Source: Polytrichum commune
Lineage: Eukaryota; Streptophyta; Polytrichopsida; Polytrichales; Polytrichaceae
Length of the DNA stretch: 64,000 nucleotides
Assembly (NCBI GenBank): GCA_950295325.1
Contig: OX485808.1
Span: 14,964,527 to 15,028,526, forward strand
Direction of reading: 5' to 3'
The first letter of the stretch is position 1, and each line of letters starts with the position of its first letter. A program made the position numbers and the translations under genes. Of this stretch, positions 47,140-60,040 are shown piece after piece. Under the pieces are notes generated by a model. That model searched no databases, had not been told where the DNA came from, and worked only from the letters and a program-made list of their open reading frames with translations.

Positions 47140-47572
47140 GTTGAGACATCTCCTATGCACATAGAATACATGACATACACGCGTGGCATGGATGTGGCGG
47201 ACCAAATGTGAGGTGTCTATGAGATCCTTGTAAAACGCACAATTGGTGACATAGAATGTTTTGGTTCCTAGTGGACACCTCACTAGTGAGTATGTTCATT
47301 TTGCACACAAATATATGTGAGGAGTTGGGAGGGTTAGAACTCCTTCCACATTTGGAGTCTCACATTAGAGTTGCAAAGGCATTGATCAATGAATGGAATT
47401 CCAATGTTCTATCCAAAAGTGTCTATGCACTTGAAAGGTTGAGATTACACATCGTGGAGAAATCTAAAATTTGGCGAAGATGTTTAATTTGCAAGCGATA
47501 AATTTTCACTTTTGTGAGCAATGTGGTAAGAAGTAGTTTTATATCAGAGATTGCTTTGAAAGTATTCATAAG
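47140..47572 (+). pseudogene. piggyBac-type transposase remnant (C-terminal catalytic part and Cys-rich tail)
   Basis: The first frame reads ...IEYMTYTRGMDVADQM (47160-47207), equivalent to the piggyBac segment YNKYMGGVDxxDQ that holds the last catalytic aspartate region. It then has a TGA stop and, after a frame change, W*HRMFWFLVDTSLVSMFIL (from about 47244), which matches KWWxRxFxxLxDxSxxNAYIL, with the second W now a stop. The open frame 47256-47501 continues with IRVAKALINEWNS and ends SKIWRRCLICKR. In the next frame FCEQCGKK, a stop, and IRDCFESIHK complete the C-x2-C ... C-x2-C ... C-F-x2-(Y/I)-H cysteine-rich domain that piggyBac proteins use to bind transposon ends. At least three disabling changes are present. 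The N-terminus and the first two catalytic aspartates were not found. The family call rests on order and spacing of motifs. Confidence 0.78.
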
Positions 47573-50500
47573 TTTTCACGAACCAAACTTCAATGACATA
47601 CAAATAAGTGCTCACATCATGGTAGTAATTGGACATGGAGGAAAATGATGTGCATGGTACCCTTATCCAAGTTTGGTACTATGCCATGATTGTATCTGTT
47701 GGCTTAGAGCCAGTGCTAAGTTGGGACCCTTCTTTGAATTGCCTGAAAGAAGTCGGGCAGGGACTATGGCCAATTGGGTAGAAGTTTGTCCGAAAACCCC
47801 ATGGAAGGGTGAAAGGGGTAGTATATGTAATTGAAATGTTCCCAAATGTTTCCAAAACATACTTAAACACATATAAGTAACATCCATAGTTGGGTTTTCA
47901 AAAATGGGTTTTTTTGGACATTGAAAAACATCCCCAAGTTCCAATGCAGTTCTCATGGTAGATGACAAACACCAAATTACAAGCATCGAAAAAAAAAAAT
48001 GACATTTAATTTCTTTTCATAACCCTTTTAGTCCATCATTTGGTATTGAGCCTATGAGGAGATTCCCCATAGCTTTTTGGAGAACTCCAAAATTTGATTA
48101 ACAATTCATCATGCTTTATATGCCACTAAAACTATGTCCTAGGTGCTAATTTGAGACCACCTTGTGCTCCTAGGTTATAATCTTTTAGATTATGCCACAT
48201 GGACGGTTTGTAAACAATATTAAATTTCTTAGACTTCAAGGGAAGCACATCCATACGTCAACATGCTAAAAGTTTATTCACATTCTTTGTCAAAAAAAAC
48301 CACTAAATACATGATGTCTTTTTGCCCGATGCTGAGGAAAATCCCCAAGTGCATTTAGGGGTTAAAACATTCTACAAGCCCATCTCTGGCATATCTAATG
48401 AACTTTTGTGCCATGAAGAAAACAACAACATCCTCAAATCACACCTTCAACATTATTATCTCCAAGTTAAAGGGCCAAGGCTTCATTTCAAATCTAAGGT
48501 GGTCTCTCTCCCTACTTGACGAAAAAACTAGCCAGGTGGCCATGCGCCTCTTGTGTTAAAAAAACAAAAAAATGTAAGGTGGTCGAAGATTTAAAATTTT
48601 CAACAATAGAAGTTGTTGGAAATCAACTAAAGATGACATCCATGCATTTGGAAGTTGTATTCACACTTGTGGTATAGAGCAAGCAATGTTACAGATTTTG
48701 ATTTAAATAAAACATAATTTATATATAAGTTTGACATTAACCCTATATTTGGCAGAATGTGTTGTAAGAACCAAGAGATATTTTGATATTACGTGAATTT
48801 TTTTTTAATATACTACATATAGAAAGATATTAGGGCTAGCTTATGATATGTGTATTCACTTAAATTTTGATTATCATAGAAGTAAAATGTATTACACCAC
48901 TTGATTTTTTTTGAATGAAATAGATATATTGTCTAAAAATACATTTGTGGGCACTCCTAATTCCACATATTATTTTAATCATTGGATCATATTAAAAAAA
49001 TCATTTAATTAGCAAATGCGAGTCACACAAACTATGATTTGAAATTTCATATCCAAAGGTATGACATATTAAATGTTCTATTTTCTTTGAATGATCCCAT
49101 TGTATGAACTATTGAACCTAGAATAGTGTCTATATCATCTAGAGCATGAAGTTCAATCTCTTCATAACGCATGCCTTTTTGGCCTCCATTCTCAACCACA
49201 AACTTGCACTATACCAAGTAACTAAAGCTATCGAATGAACCATTAACTTTCCAAGAAGCCAAAAGTGACTACAAATTCCATGTCTTTTGGGCGGTTGACC
49301 TACCTTCCTTTGTTCAAAAGCAATGAAACAATGAGACAATGTGCCTAAAGCCGATATGTGCCTAGGGGAAGTTTTCAAAGCCATGTTCTTGTTATATCAT
49401 TTTCCCGTGACGCAAGTTTTGACAATACACAATGCCAGGCTAAGATGCTATCCAATGCTACAATTGCGTCCAAATGTCCCCATAATTTTATATAAATTTC
49501 CATTAACTCTTTTGTAATACATATACCATTGTGATTGGAAGGGGGGGGGGATGGGATGAAGTATATTTTGTCAAAATGATGAAAGCATGCATGTACAACA
49601 ACTTGGTGGTACATGCTAGTCTCCCAAAAAATCACAGTAAGTCAAAATTGCACCATTTAAAATGAAAAAAAGAATTACATGTGGGTGTTTTGTTTATTTG
49701 TTTAGTTTATATAATATCTACAATATATTATCAATGCCCCTTTAATATCATTTTGTTGGTCATTTCATTACACGCAAATCCACAATGTCTTAATTTGTCA
49801 CAAGTTATGCCAATAGACAAACACACCTTATGGTATTTTAATTGGTCTAAAGTAGGACATAGATGATTGAAGACATCCATGTTGATTGCATGCTCCTACA
49901 CTCAAGGATGTTTGCAACAAGACATAGCAAGTGACTACTTGAATAGAATGAAACTTATTAGTTGAATGTGGCCATGGGAAGCGGGAGTCCAAGACCCAAG
50001 AACCAATGCAATGGTAGTTTACATTGTCTCATTATAAATCAAAGGAAGACCGTGGAAGTGGTTTATACTTATTTGTTTTGGACCTGAAAATGCGTGCCAC
50101 CCAATCAATTACACGGATTAATTCTATGGTACTTCAATATTGAGGGGACCATATTCCTCAATTCCTTCATTAGTGATAGATCAAAGTGGTGGTGAAGAAA
50201 AATGCTCCTAAAATTAGAGAAAACATAGTCTAGTTCAGTCATGTAGAATTCCAAGTGGGTTTGCCATTGATATAGCATAAAATGGACCTTGGGTAGAATA
50301 TAAAATCTACCTAGACTTTAGCTTTGAATTTTGCAATGTGGGAGTGAAGGCGTCATGGTCCCCAAGTTTTTATTTGACCTATGTCAAAGAGATTGTCCCA
50401 AACAAACGCTCTTGAAAACCATGAAACATTGTTTGTTTTTTCCATGTAGGATTCCCAATTAGATTTGTCATCCGCTAAGAATGCACTCATAGACCTTGGC

Positions 50501-51894
50501 CTAAGTGTAAACCCAACTTGGCCAAAAACCACTTTTTGCTCAATCACGACTTCAAGAATTTAAGTGGCACCTTGCTCTAGTCTTGGTGCAAGGTATGTGC
50601 GCCTCAATCATACACTACCTAGTCTTGTGCAAAACCCTAAACTCGAGTGGTATATGGCAAGGATTGTAGTGAAACACCAATAACCAAAAGACCACGTCAC
50701 GATGAGATTGGACTAGTGGTCAAAAGAAGGGCACCGCTCTAGGTTTAGAAGTTACCACAATTGAGAAGCACTATATGATCACTTGGAAACATAGAAAGGA
50801 CAAAGAATAACCTACACTTTGACCTCTTATAACTTCAACATCTCTACTCTAATTTCCACATTTCAAACAATAATCTTTATCATTCACAATTACTAACCAA
50901 ATGAGACAAACCACGACCCCATCCATGGCCAAAAGTGCATGTGGAGTTGGAAGTGTCCAATTTAGGCATGTGTACCCTACTCAATGCCCCGTACCTAGTG
51001 CCCGAAAAGGAACGGAGCCATATAACATTGATATCAACAACCAACACATTGTGAGCACGTACATCTTGATTTGGTACTCAAAACAACTCTCATGAGCCCA
51101 GTGGGTTCTACAATCACCAACAACTCCCACTAATTTCGGAACTGAATTGGTCACAATAACCCAAGTGGTTGCCGAGAAAGCCTGCTTATCCTAGATTCGT
51201 CTCAAAACGTCTCAAACCCACCAAATGAGACTAGACCTGTATACTTGCACATATGATGAACCAAGTTTTCATGCTTCATCACTTATGAGGTATGTGAGTC
51301 TTATGTGGTCACTCTCCTAAATTGGACATCTATATATGTTACATGGTACATGACAAGGTTTGTAGTCAAGAATAACACCTAAATGACATGTGCTACAATA
51401 AGATTGGATTATGTGCACAGAATAATTAGTGTCATACATAACACAAACCATAAGATTACTCAACCACCTTACCATGTTCCATTGGCCGAGCGAATGGTTC
51501 TCCACTTATTTCATGATTATATCTTTTCCACTCAAATTCAATCCAAGCTTGGGTCTTTAGGTGAGTCTCGTCCAACATGTGTTACATTATCCCTATAATA
51601 GAAAGAGAATTATAACTTCCATCTAAATAATCTTATGACATTTCCTTGCATATTGCTTAGAAGTTGTGTGAGCCTTATACATGTGGTTGAGATGTAGTCA
51701 CCATTTTGAATTGGAAACCTATGTATGAATTGAGTGGTATAAGATGGTGCCCAAAAGTGGACACCATGAAGACATGTTATGATGAGATGAATTATATGCA
51801 CAATATACCCTGGGGTGCCACATACCTTCAATGGATGTGATGTTTTTAGGTAATCCATTTTGCAACCTTTGCATCCGGACGTTTGGAAAGGTTG
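47573..51894. other. Unassigned intergenic stretch
   Basis: Several frames of 60-115 codons occur (for example 47663-47986 minus, 49139-49635 minus, 51610-51960 minus) with no domain I recognise. A G run lies at 49541-49550. I see no element ends or RNA genes. Confidence 0.4.
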
Positions 51895-51897
51895 GTG

Positions 51898-52031
51898 CAC
51901 TAGTAGAAATGCAGTAGTTTTGTGACACGATAATCTAACACAAAGTGACCAGAATGACATTGGCCAGAGTCATTCTTTGTCATTTTTGTGGTAGATTATT
52001 GTGTCATGAAACTACCACATTTCTACTAGTG
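51898..52031. mobile_element. CACTA-type MITE, 134 bp
   Basis: The element starts CACTAGTAGAAATG and ends with the complement, CATTTCTACTAGTG in imperfect form (CACATTTCTACTAGTG). The 3 bp TSD GTG is on both sides (51895-51897 and 52032-52034). The CACTA start and a 3 bp TSD define the CACTA (CMC) superfamily. The arms pair for nearly the whole length (TTTTGTGACACGATAATCTA with TAGATTATTGTGTCATGAAA), so it folds as a hairpin. No coding capacity. Confidence 0.92.
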
Positions 52032-52281
52032 GTGGAAGGATGTTTGGTCTTTAAGCAGTGGGACCCCACCACCATCACAAGATTGGTAAGTTTTTATTTT
52101 TACAATCCCAATATATTATTCAACAAAAATAATGTGTTTGTTTCAAAATCAATAAACCAAACCACTTGCAAGTAAATATAAAGCATGAGATATTATTTAG
52201 AGCACTCAAAAGAGGTTTGACCAAGTGGTAGATGAGATCTGTTAATCTCATTATAGGTTCAACAACAACATCAACCCTCTT

Positions 52282-52313
52282 CCCCCCCCCCCCCCCAAAA
52301 AAAGGGGGGGGGG
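52282..52313. repeat. C15-A7-G10 homopolymer hairpin
   Basis: Fifteen C, seven A and ten G follow each other without interruption, forming an inverted repeat of pure homopolymers with an A7 loop. Confidence 0.9.
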
Positions 52314-52780
52314 AGGAAGAAGAAGAAAAAAATTAGCGTATTCACAATGGCGTGGATGTTGAATCCCAACAGCGTGGATGTTATACCACTCAATTGAGTG
52401 TATCAAATTGGGAATTGTCCCATCCAATTAGCTATTGGAAGCCGCCAAAGTTTTCATTCAAGTTTCGAAATTGGAGTTGAATTGAAATAGTTATAAGAGG
52501 TCAAAGTGAACTTGCTTTTTTTCTTTTAAGTGATCACATATGCCCTCCCAATTTTATTTCAAACACCTAGTCCAATCTCATAGTAGCAAATATAATTTTG
52601 GTGTCAAATTCAAACTGTGAACCTTGTCATATATCACTTAAATACATGTGACCACTTCTAAAACCTCAACATATAGTGGGATGTCTGATGTTTAACAAAG
52701 ACTAATATGTGATACTCCAATGGTTCTTATTTTCTTGCGACCATATACTTGACCATATTTGGATGGGACTACTTCCATGT

Positions 52781-52809
52781 CAACACACACACACACACAC
52801 ACACACACA
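52781..52809. repeat. (CA)14 microsatellite
   Basis: CA dinucleotides are uninterrupted; the histidine-threonine frame over it is an artefact. Confidence 0.95.
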
Positions 52810-52813
52810 ATTC

Positions 52814-55800
52814 AAAACAAACAAATTAATAAATTGGGGTCCAATGAACTTGGTGGCAACCTTCCTGGAAACTTACTTTGAAATTAAAAGAGTGCATTTA
52901 ATCATTCGTCAATCACTTTCACGTCACGTACATCGATATGTGCAATTAAGTTGCCCACACTAATACATCAATATTCAACAATATTGATGTATTTACAATC
53001 ATAGTAATATGATATTATAAATTGTATTCTTACTGTGGTTGTTATAAAAATGAATAAACAAAGTTATAGTTTTTGTTTTGATTTTGATTTTGACCCAAGG
53101 TATTTTACATGGGTAATGGCTTTTGCGATATGGGCAACCCAATTGCACATATCGGTGTAAGCATTTGGATAAATAAGGCCCACAAACTTATTGGATAAGG
53201 CCCGGGGTTGTTACAAAGTCATACAATGTGTGAGAGAGCCGTGGCTTCTCAATGAAGGGATGGTGCCACACATGCCCTTGCAACACACTCAATAACTTCT
53301 GCCAAACTTTGCGGCCTTGATGGAGTCTTGGTGGCTCCTAATGAACTAGCACTTGAAGGTCACAACCCAAGACTTGAAGTTTGAAACTATCTAATGTCAC
53401 ATGGTTGTCAATCCAAGACCACCAAGTGTTCAAATTCTTGTTATATGATCCCCAAATCAATGGGCTTTCACTACAAGCCATATTGAGCTTGCCATAAGAT
53501 CTTTCAACTTTGGACCACTTCCACCTTGTTTGTTAAGGTGCTTTGTAACGTACATACATTCAAAACAAACGTTGAACCTACTATCAACGTTGTGTATCAT
53601 AATATCAAAGTTGGGGGCTTCAAATGTCCGATAGTGTTACAAGTGTTCGTTTTAAGTCACGTGTTATCTTAGACATGTTTACCTTCCACTACTAAGGTTG
53701 TGATCCTGAAGAAATGAGCCATCTCATTGGTTGGAAGCCTCTTACACATGTGTGCTTACTCAAGTCCACTTTACACTTGAGCTTTCAATTTACTGCTTGA
53801 ACTTGAAGCAATATGCTCACAAAGATCTAATCACACTTTGATTGATCCTATTTGAAACGTATGTGGCACGTTCTCATTGATTGTTGGCAAATTTTCCATC
53901 CAAATCGTAAGTTACCTCATGGTGGACCGTGGTTGCTTAGGAATGTCGAGAGTTCAAAAGCCTATTTTGTGGTCCCAAGCCAATTGGATTACAAGTATTC
54001 TTTGACTTGTCGTGCATTCTCAACTTTGTGTGATACCATTTCCCCATTGCTATCTGACTTTAAACATGACCATTTTATGATTACTCTTGAACTATTGAGA
54101 GCTTGAGGATTGGTAAAGCTCTCCATAGTTTGTGTTTTAAATGAAAGCTTGTCAAATCCAAGTATCAAACCTCCAAGTTTGAGCTCTCGAGTCTCGACTC
54201 AAACTCTAAGATAAATGTGCCTAAATCCAACACAGTAATAATTTGGACATTTATATTTGAGTGATTAATGATTAGGTGTGAATCTAAGAACAAACACCAC
54301 AAAGACATGTGTTTAAAAGAGATGGGACTACTTGTTCAAACTACGCTAACCATTCTAGGCTCAATAGCCAACTTGATTGAGAGGATCATCTATATGGTCA
54401 CTTTATGAGCACAAGAATGTTTGCTTTGATAATGAATAAGATATTCATATGAGCTCCAAAAATTATGAGACAAACGACTATGAATACGATTTGGATTTAC
54501 TGATAATCTCGCACTAATTGTGTGTTTCATATCTTATGAGAAGTGGATGCAGAGAGAAAAGTATCCAAATAACACATGTCACCCTAAGTTAGTGAGCAAG
54601 TGGCCGTGCTATGTTGGTACACATGGATGAAAGCTCAACAACATTAATTCTTCTACAGTCCGCATTTTGTCAGCTACAATGGAGGGGCAATGGCACAAAC
54701 CCTCTCCAACCGTCTGACTAGGCATCTCAATTGGTTCCACCTAAAGTACATTTGTTAACCCCTAAAGGCAAGTCACTTTTCCCCGACAACTTACTAGATT
54801 CATTAAGATGTGCAAAAAGAATCATCTAACAAATGTGTCTATAGGCATATCCATATGAGCAATGCATGTTGTCTATTATGATCTTTAGCAAGGCTCCTTT
54901 TTGCACCCGTCACAAGCCCCCCAAAAAAGAAGGCATATAAACTTTGAACTTAATTTTGCATGTCGACAAAAAAGAGAAAATGAAAAAATGCCCATCACAT
55001 GGAAAGGCCATTTCTTTAAAATAATAATAATAACAACTCGTCCAAAGAAAGGTCTCCTCGACCATTACATGTCAATCATATCCCATAACTATGGGCAAAC
55101 AGTATGGTCCCCTGTAATATATATATATATATATATCAAGCTTCGATTCCATACCGACTCTGGAGATATGAGTTAGCTTCTTGCACCTAAACCTAATTTG
55201 TGTTTGTGTTGAGTTTTTTATGTACATGCTCTTTTACTAGATTGAACTATATCTACGATGAAGAATTTCAATTTTCAATCTCAAACTATTTTGGGAGATG
55301 GACAATGAATGCGATCACAAACAAGAGTTGGAGGAAAAAATAGATTGGACATAAATTGTTTTTGTTGGAGATTCTTGACTAGAAGTAAGTGTGTTTTTCA
55401 AGCACAAGTTTGTCCTTTTCACTAGCAGTAAGTAGAGAAGGAAAAACCCCAAAACTTGATGTATAGGCATAAACAAATATGCTTGAAAAACTCTTACTGG
55501 TATAGACTGCCCCCCCCCCCCCCCCCCCGCTTTTGCTTGAGCTTTAGCATTAGCACTATACATGACATATAAACCTTCTCCTAAGGTATGCAATAAGCAC
55601 TCTTTCTTGACATTCTTTGCATAAAATACCATCTACAACCATGATATCAAACTTGAAGTCAGTGACCATGTTGCTATGGTTTTTCTATGGAATCTTTGAG
55701 TTACAAATTTGTGGGAGCTTTGATTACACTGTGCAAGTCATGCACATGGTTCTGATTTGGTGTATTCTATGCGGGGGCAATACAAACTTAGATTGACTTG
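52814..55800. other. Unassigned intergenic stretch with simple repeats
   Basis: (AT)10 lies at 55117-55136 and a 19-base C run at 55510-55528. Frames at 53852-54106, 54901-55176 and 55315-55632 are unrecognised. Confidence 0.45.
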
Positions 55801-55805
55801 GATCT

Positions 55806-55842
55806 CTTTCTCTCTCTCTCCCTCTATATATATATATATATA
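55806..55842. repeat. (TC)n-(TA)n compound microsatellite
   Basis: TC dinucleotides pass directly into TATATA. Confidence 0.9.
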
Positions 55843-55904
55843 GCTTCAGTTATTATTGCTTTCAATGTTTCTAGCAATTTAGGATGCTACAGGGGAAAAT
55901 ACCT

Positions 55905-57675
55905 CGCAACAAAGAACTTATTGGAAAGATTACAATGGAACACTAATCAACTTTTGGCTTTTGCAACATATGGAGCAACTTAGTTGTTAGGTTGTCATCA
56001 TGGATTGACGACCCATGTGAGACATGTAGTTCATGCTTTTGTCAACATCCATTGCATTTCACATCAAGAAGCTTTATCTGCATGCAATGGATTACAAAGA
56101 ATACCAAAGCTGTTGATTTTGGATCAATTTGCTAACAAGTTAACATAATATTCATGAAAATATCACATTCACATGTGACATTTTTTAAAAAAAAAAATCT
56201 TTAAGCTTGACTCAATATTTAGTCTTGTGGATTGCACTTTAACTTTGGAAAAAAATTCATTTTGAAATTACTTTTGTATGGGTATAAGTTCATAAATAAA
56301 GAAGAATTCTTTATATAAAATGAATGTTATGTTTTGATTGCTATCAAGAGTGTTTGAAGTAACAATGAAGAACATAATATTCATGATATAAACATACTTC
56401 TTTCCATGTTATCACTTGCACATACTACTAGCAAGCCTCCAAAGACCAATTCAAGCCAACCTTCCTTGTAATCAAGAAAAATGCATTATGACATTTTTGC
56501 ATGCCACATGATGTTTTCATGATCTTTTCATGAACCCCATGTTAGCTTATGAAAAGGTAAGAAGAAGTAGCAATCGACGGAAGGAAGTTTAATATTTGAA
56601 TTTGATTTACAAACCATTGGCTATCTTGCAATGCCATTCAGTTTGTGGGCTTTCTCAAGGTCAAGTGTTGGAGAAGATTTTGTATTATATGCTAGTAATA
56701 TTGAATGTTTTCAAAGGGGAGGATGCCTATTTGTACCATCAAGCTACAACCTTCCAGTTTCAATTTATATGTCATCTTATGGTGGATTTGTTGGCAAGGC
56801 TAAAGAAATTGAATCAAAAATTTCAATATGACTTGTTTGATATTTCAACAATTGGATCCACTTTGGATTCATCAATATCTATGTTGAAGAGACATTTTTT
56901 ATGTGGTCCCGGATCTAACTTTGGACGGTCGACCAAGAACTTGCCTCCATTTTTTGCCTAAAGCTTGGGCGCATGGTGTGTTAAGATGGAGGGCAGATGT
57001 TGATGTTGAAGGCACATATCAACCTAAGCATCATGGATCATTTTTAGGCCGGTAGGACACCTCGCACTTATCAAAAAGGACAACTAGATTGAATTTGTTA
57101 TACATGGTTAATCATGTAGTAAGGTCCCATACTTTATTCCTCATAAGATTTGTGTCTTACTTGTAGAACCTAGAAGAATGCAAGATGGTGGGAGCTATGT
57201 ATGTGCAAGCAATCGTGGATATCTTGAACGAAAGGTTTCTTAATTTTTGTGTTTTTGACGCATCAAAACTTTTTAGTCCAAAGTATTATCCAAGTGATAA
57301 AGAAGTTTGTATAACTATGTCAAAGCTATAGTTGGAGAAACTGATTATTAAAATTGGATTGACGGCAGTTGAAAGCAATGCAAATAGAGCCGAGTTGCTT
57401 GAGTTTGTAGAAAACCTTGAGGCATGAATGTGAAAATAAATCATTGTACGAGGCATGGCAATTGTGGGGGCATCACCACGTGGTAAACCAATGGCCACAC
57501 CTCATGAAGCTTTGGCAAAAAATATTGATCATTCCCTCAAGTATTGCAATTTGTGAAAGGGGATTTTCAAAATAAAAGTTATCAAGAGCCACTTGCGAGC
57601 TTCATTGAAGTTGGACACTTTAGATGCTTTGATGCAAGTATCACTATATTCGGTAATTGGTGACTTTTTCATGAT
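55905..57675 (+). pseudogene. hAT transposase relic with C-terminal dimerisation motif
   Basis: Parts of a hAT transposase lie in order on the plus strand. At 55966-56150 a frame gives FATYGAT, one stop, LLGCHHGLTTHV and FVNIHCISHQEALSAC, then LLILDQFANK. This is the (F)ATDGAxxMxG...GL...HCxxHREAL block that contains a catalytic aspartate region. At 56596-56961 an open frame has LSQGQVLEKILYYM, FQYDLFDISTIGSTLDSSIS and LKRHFLCGPG, the central helical part. Frames from 56963 and from 57218 continue (ADVDVEGTYQPKHHGSF, FDASKLFSPKYYPSD, AELLEFVENLEA). At 57520-57660 PSSIAICERGFSK and, after a frameshift, SHLRASLKLDTLDALM form the hAT family dimerisation domain (Dimer_Tnp_hAT). The stretch 56150-56560 does not read as protein and matches the repeat at 22185-22420, so it is an insertion or intron. 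Several stops and frameshifts make it non-functional. No terminal repeats were located. Confidence 0.82.
56150..56560 (+). repeat. Repeat shared with 22185-22420, inside the hAT relic
   Basis: CTTTAACTTTGG, AAAGACCAATTCAAGCC, CCTTCCTTG, TGACATTTTTGCA and CACATGATGTTTTCA appear in the same order as in the 22 kb copy. It separates the first and second conserved transposase blocks. Confidence 0.55.
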
Positions 57676-59085
57676 TTTTGAGACTATTTGAGGGCATGGA
57701 TTTTAAGCAAAAAAAACAAGAAAAGCACAATAATATATTCAATGTGACTTAATAAAACGATTTGCATGGGCGGCACTAACCAATTTGGCACAAATACATG
57801 TCATCACAATAAGAAATTGAACCAAATATTAAATCATTTGCATTTATTTTGAGACTTTTCAAAGTCTCTGATTAACGAATATAGTGATAAGTATCAATAT
57901 GCAAGATAGAATTAGAGAATATGGATTGGAGGGCAGTATTTGAGTTATGGTGCAACTCGAGGAATCGGAGAGTTCTTAGTTTTGACTAAATATTGTAAGA
58001 AGTTCAAACTTCTCCACATCTATTTTTGAAAGAATATGATTTGATCTTCAATTTTGTGGGAAAGGTTAAGATTTTCTCAACCCGTTAGTTGAAAGGGAGT
58101 TTTTGATATTGTCCATCACATTAACAAGGAAAAAAAGAAGTAACATGTCACATGAAATGAAGGTGGACCCATCAAAAAGGAGCATTGATCTCTAGCATAT
58201 TAGATATCAAGGTTTGAGTTTAAAAGCTTTATATTTTTCTCATGTTTTAGTAAATTTAGCTTATACTTGTTCCATGCTAATCATATAGAATAGAATTTGA
58301 ACTTCAAGTTTCTCTAATGGCATTCACATACCATAACATTACTTAGTTAATGAGTTGTGTTCATGGGCCCAACATTAGATTTGAGAATTAAGACTCCAAA
58401 TGCCAGTACTTTAGAACAATTAAATATAGCTCATCATCTAAGTAATGTTATGACAAATCTACTTTATCACATTTTGTTGAATCTATCATGCAAAGTTACA
58501 TACAAGTGTCTAAATTTTGCATCATCCACTTTGTTTAAAAAGTTGAGCTTTGAAATGATAAATAGATATGGTTATATGTAATAAATAGCCAATCCTCGTT
58601 TCACTCAAATTGGGCAGCAACCCATAAGAAAACGTAAGGGTTGAGGACCATAATACAATGATGATACTAGTCCACATTCATAGGTTTCAAATCTGTTTAG
58701 TGGTTAACAAAGCATGCAGAAGGGATGGTGCCTCAGATCAATAACTATGAGAAACCGCATTTGAGATTATTGATAATGTTTCAAATTGAAATGTTACTTC
58801 TTTGAATCTACTAACTAGTGTTTTTTTGTTTTTTTAATGTATTCATTTGATTCATGTATCATTTTCAACAAATCATTATGGGAAACTCTTTCATTGGATG
58901 GTTTTATGATCTATTACAATAGAAGATTTCAAACCCGTATAATAAAAGAGAAGAGCGGTAAGGAACTGCAATTCCTATGAATAATTTAAGATTTCTAAAG
59001 GAGTGTCATGATTATGATTGAATTTATGGATGATATTTTATGTCTAAAGTTGGAGTAACCAAAAACTTTGGTGCTAAAAGTCTTG
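57676..59085. other. Unassigned intergenic stretch
   Basis: The frame at 58357-58581 has no recognisable domain. If the hAT element had a 3' end it should lie near the start of this stretch, but I could not identify it. Confidence 0.4.
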
Positions 59086-59132
59086 TGTGTGTGTGTGTAT
59101 TTTTTTGGGGGGGGGGGAGTGGGGGAGGGGAG
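59086..59132. repeat. (GT)n followed by a G-rich run
   Basis: GTGTGTGTGTGTGT is followed by T-rich bases and a run of about 12 G with further GGGAGGGG. Confidence 0.85.
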
Positions 59133-60040
59133 TTGGAAGAAGCATGCTATGTCGCTCATGTTGCTTTGGGATGACCTTGCCCATATCTAGAAGGTGTATT
59201 CATTGTGGACTAATAATGTTGCAGTAAACAGATGTAAAGTACGTATACTCAAAACCAACATACAAAAATGAAATAAAAAATAAAAAATATTATAAAAGTA
59301 ATATTGGTGTGTTCACCAACATGCATTTATACCCACTAGTCTTACATTTGTTCAAGTTTTGCTCTTGATACATGAAAGGATATATTGCCTTCCTTTTAAA
59401 AGATAGGCTCTTGAGGGGTACTCAATACCAACACATAACTAAAACCAACACTACGAACATTAGAAAGAAAAGAAAATTCAATAAATAAATAAATAAATGA
59501 ATACAAGTGTACTTGACACTAACGTGTGATGTATGTTCATCGCCTTCTACCCATGTCCGCATGGACATGGGAGACGCGAAGGTGACAATTTGTGTATTAC
59601 TTCAATAGGTGAACCGATATTATAAATGTCAAGTGTATGATAGTGGCACATAGTGTTGGTTTGTGTTGGTTTGTGTTGGTTTTGACACTACTAGCATATG
59701 AATCCTATTCAATCATTTCACGTCAATGAAAGAACAATGCAAATCCACCACTATGCTAGATTGACAAATTTTCTAATTATATAGAACAAGTTTCCAATAA
59801 CATAGGTCAGTTGCCTAGGACTCATGCTTGTAATGTGGGTCCGCCTACCTTATCCCAATGATCCAACCACAATCCAGAACTTGGTTATGAGAGATGGGTT
59901 GCTTTGAAATTGATTAAGAGCCTCTTTGTTCAAAAGCATAAAATCTAGTTTACTTCATGTCGGGAAGAGATCACTATTTGCTAGGTTAGTACGGAGGTGA
60001 GGTGAGGTGAGGTAAGGCGAGGTGCTTTCTTTCTGCACAA
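59133..60040. repeat. Unassigned stretch with several short tandem repeats
   Basis: (AAAT)n at 59480-59498, an 11 bp GTGTTGGTTT repeat at 59651-59680, and (GGTGA)n at 59992-60022. A small hairpin, CCCATGTCC-GCAT-GGACATGGG, lies near 59550-59571. No gene is seen. Confidence 0.6.
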
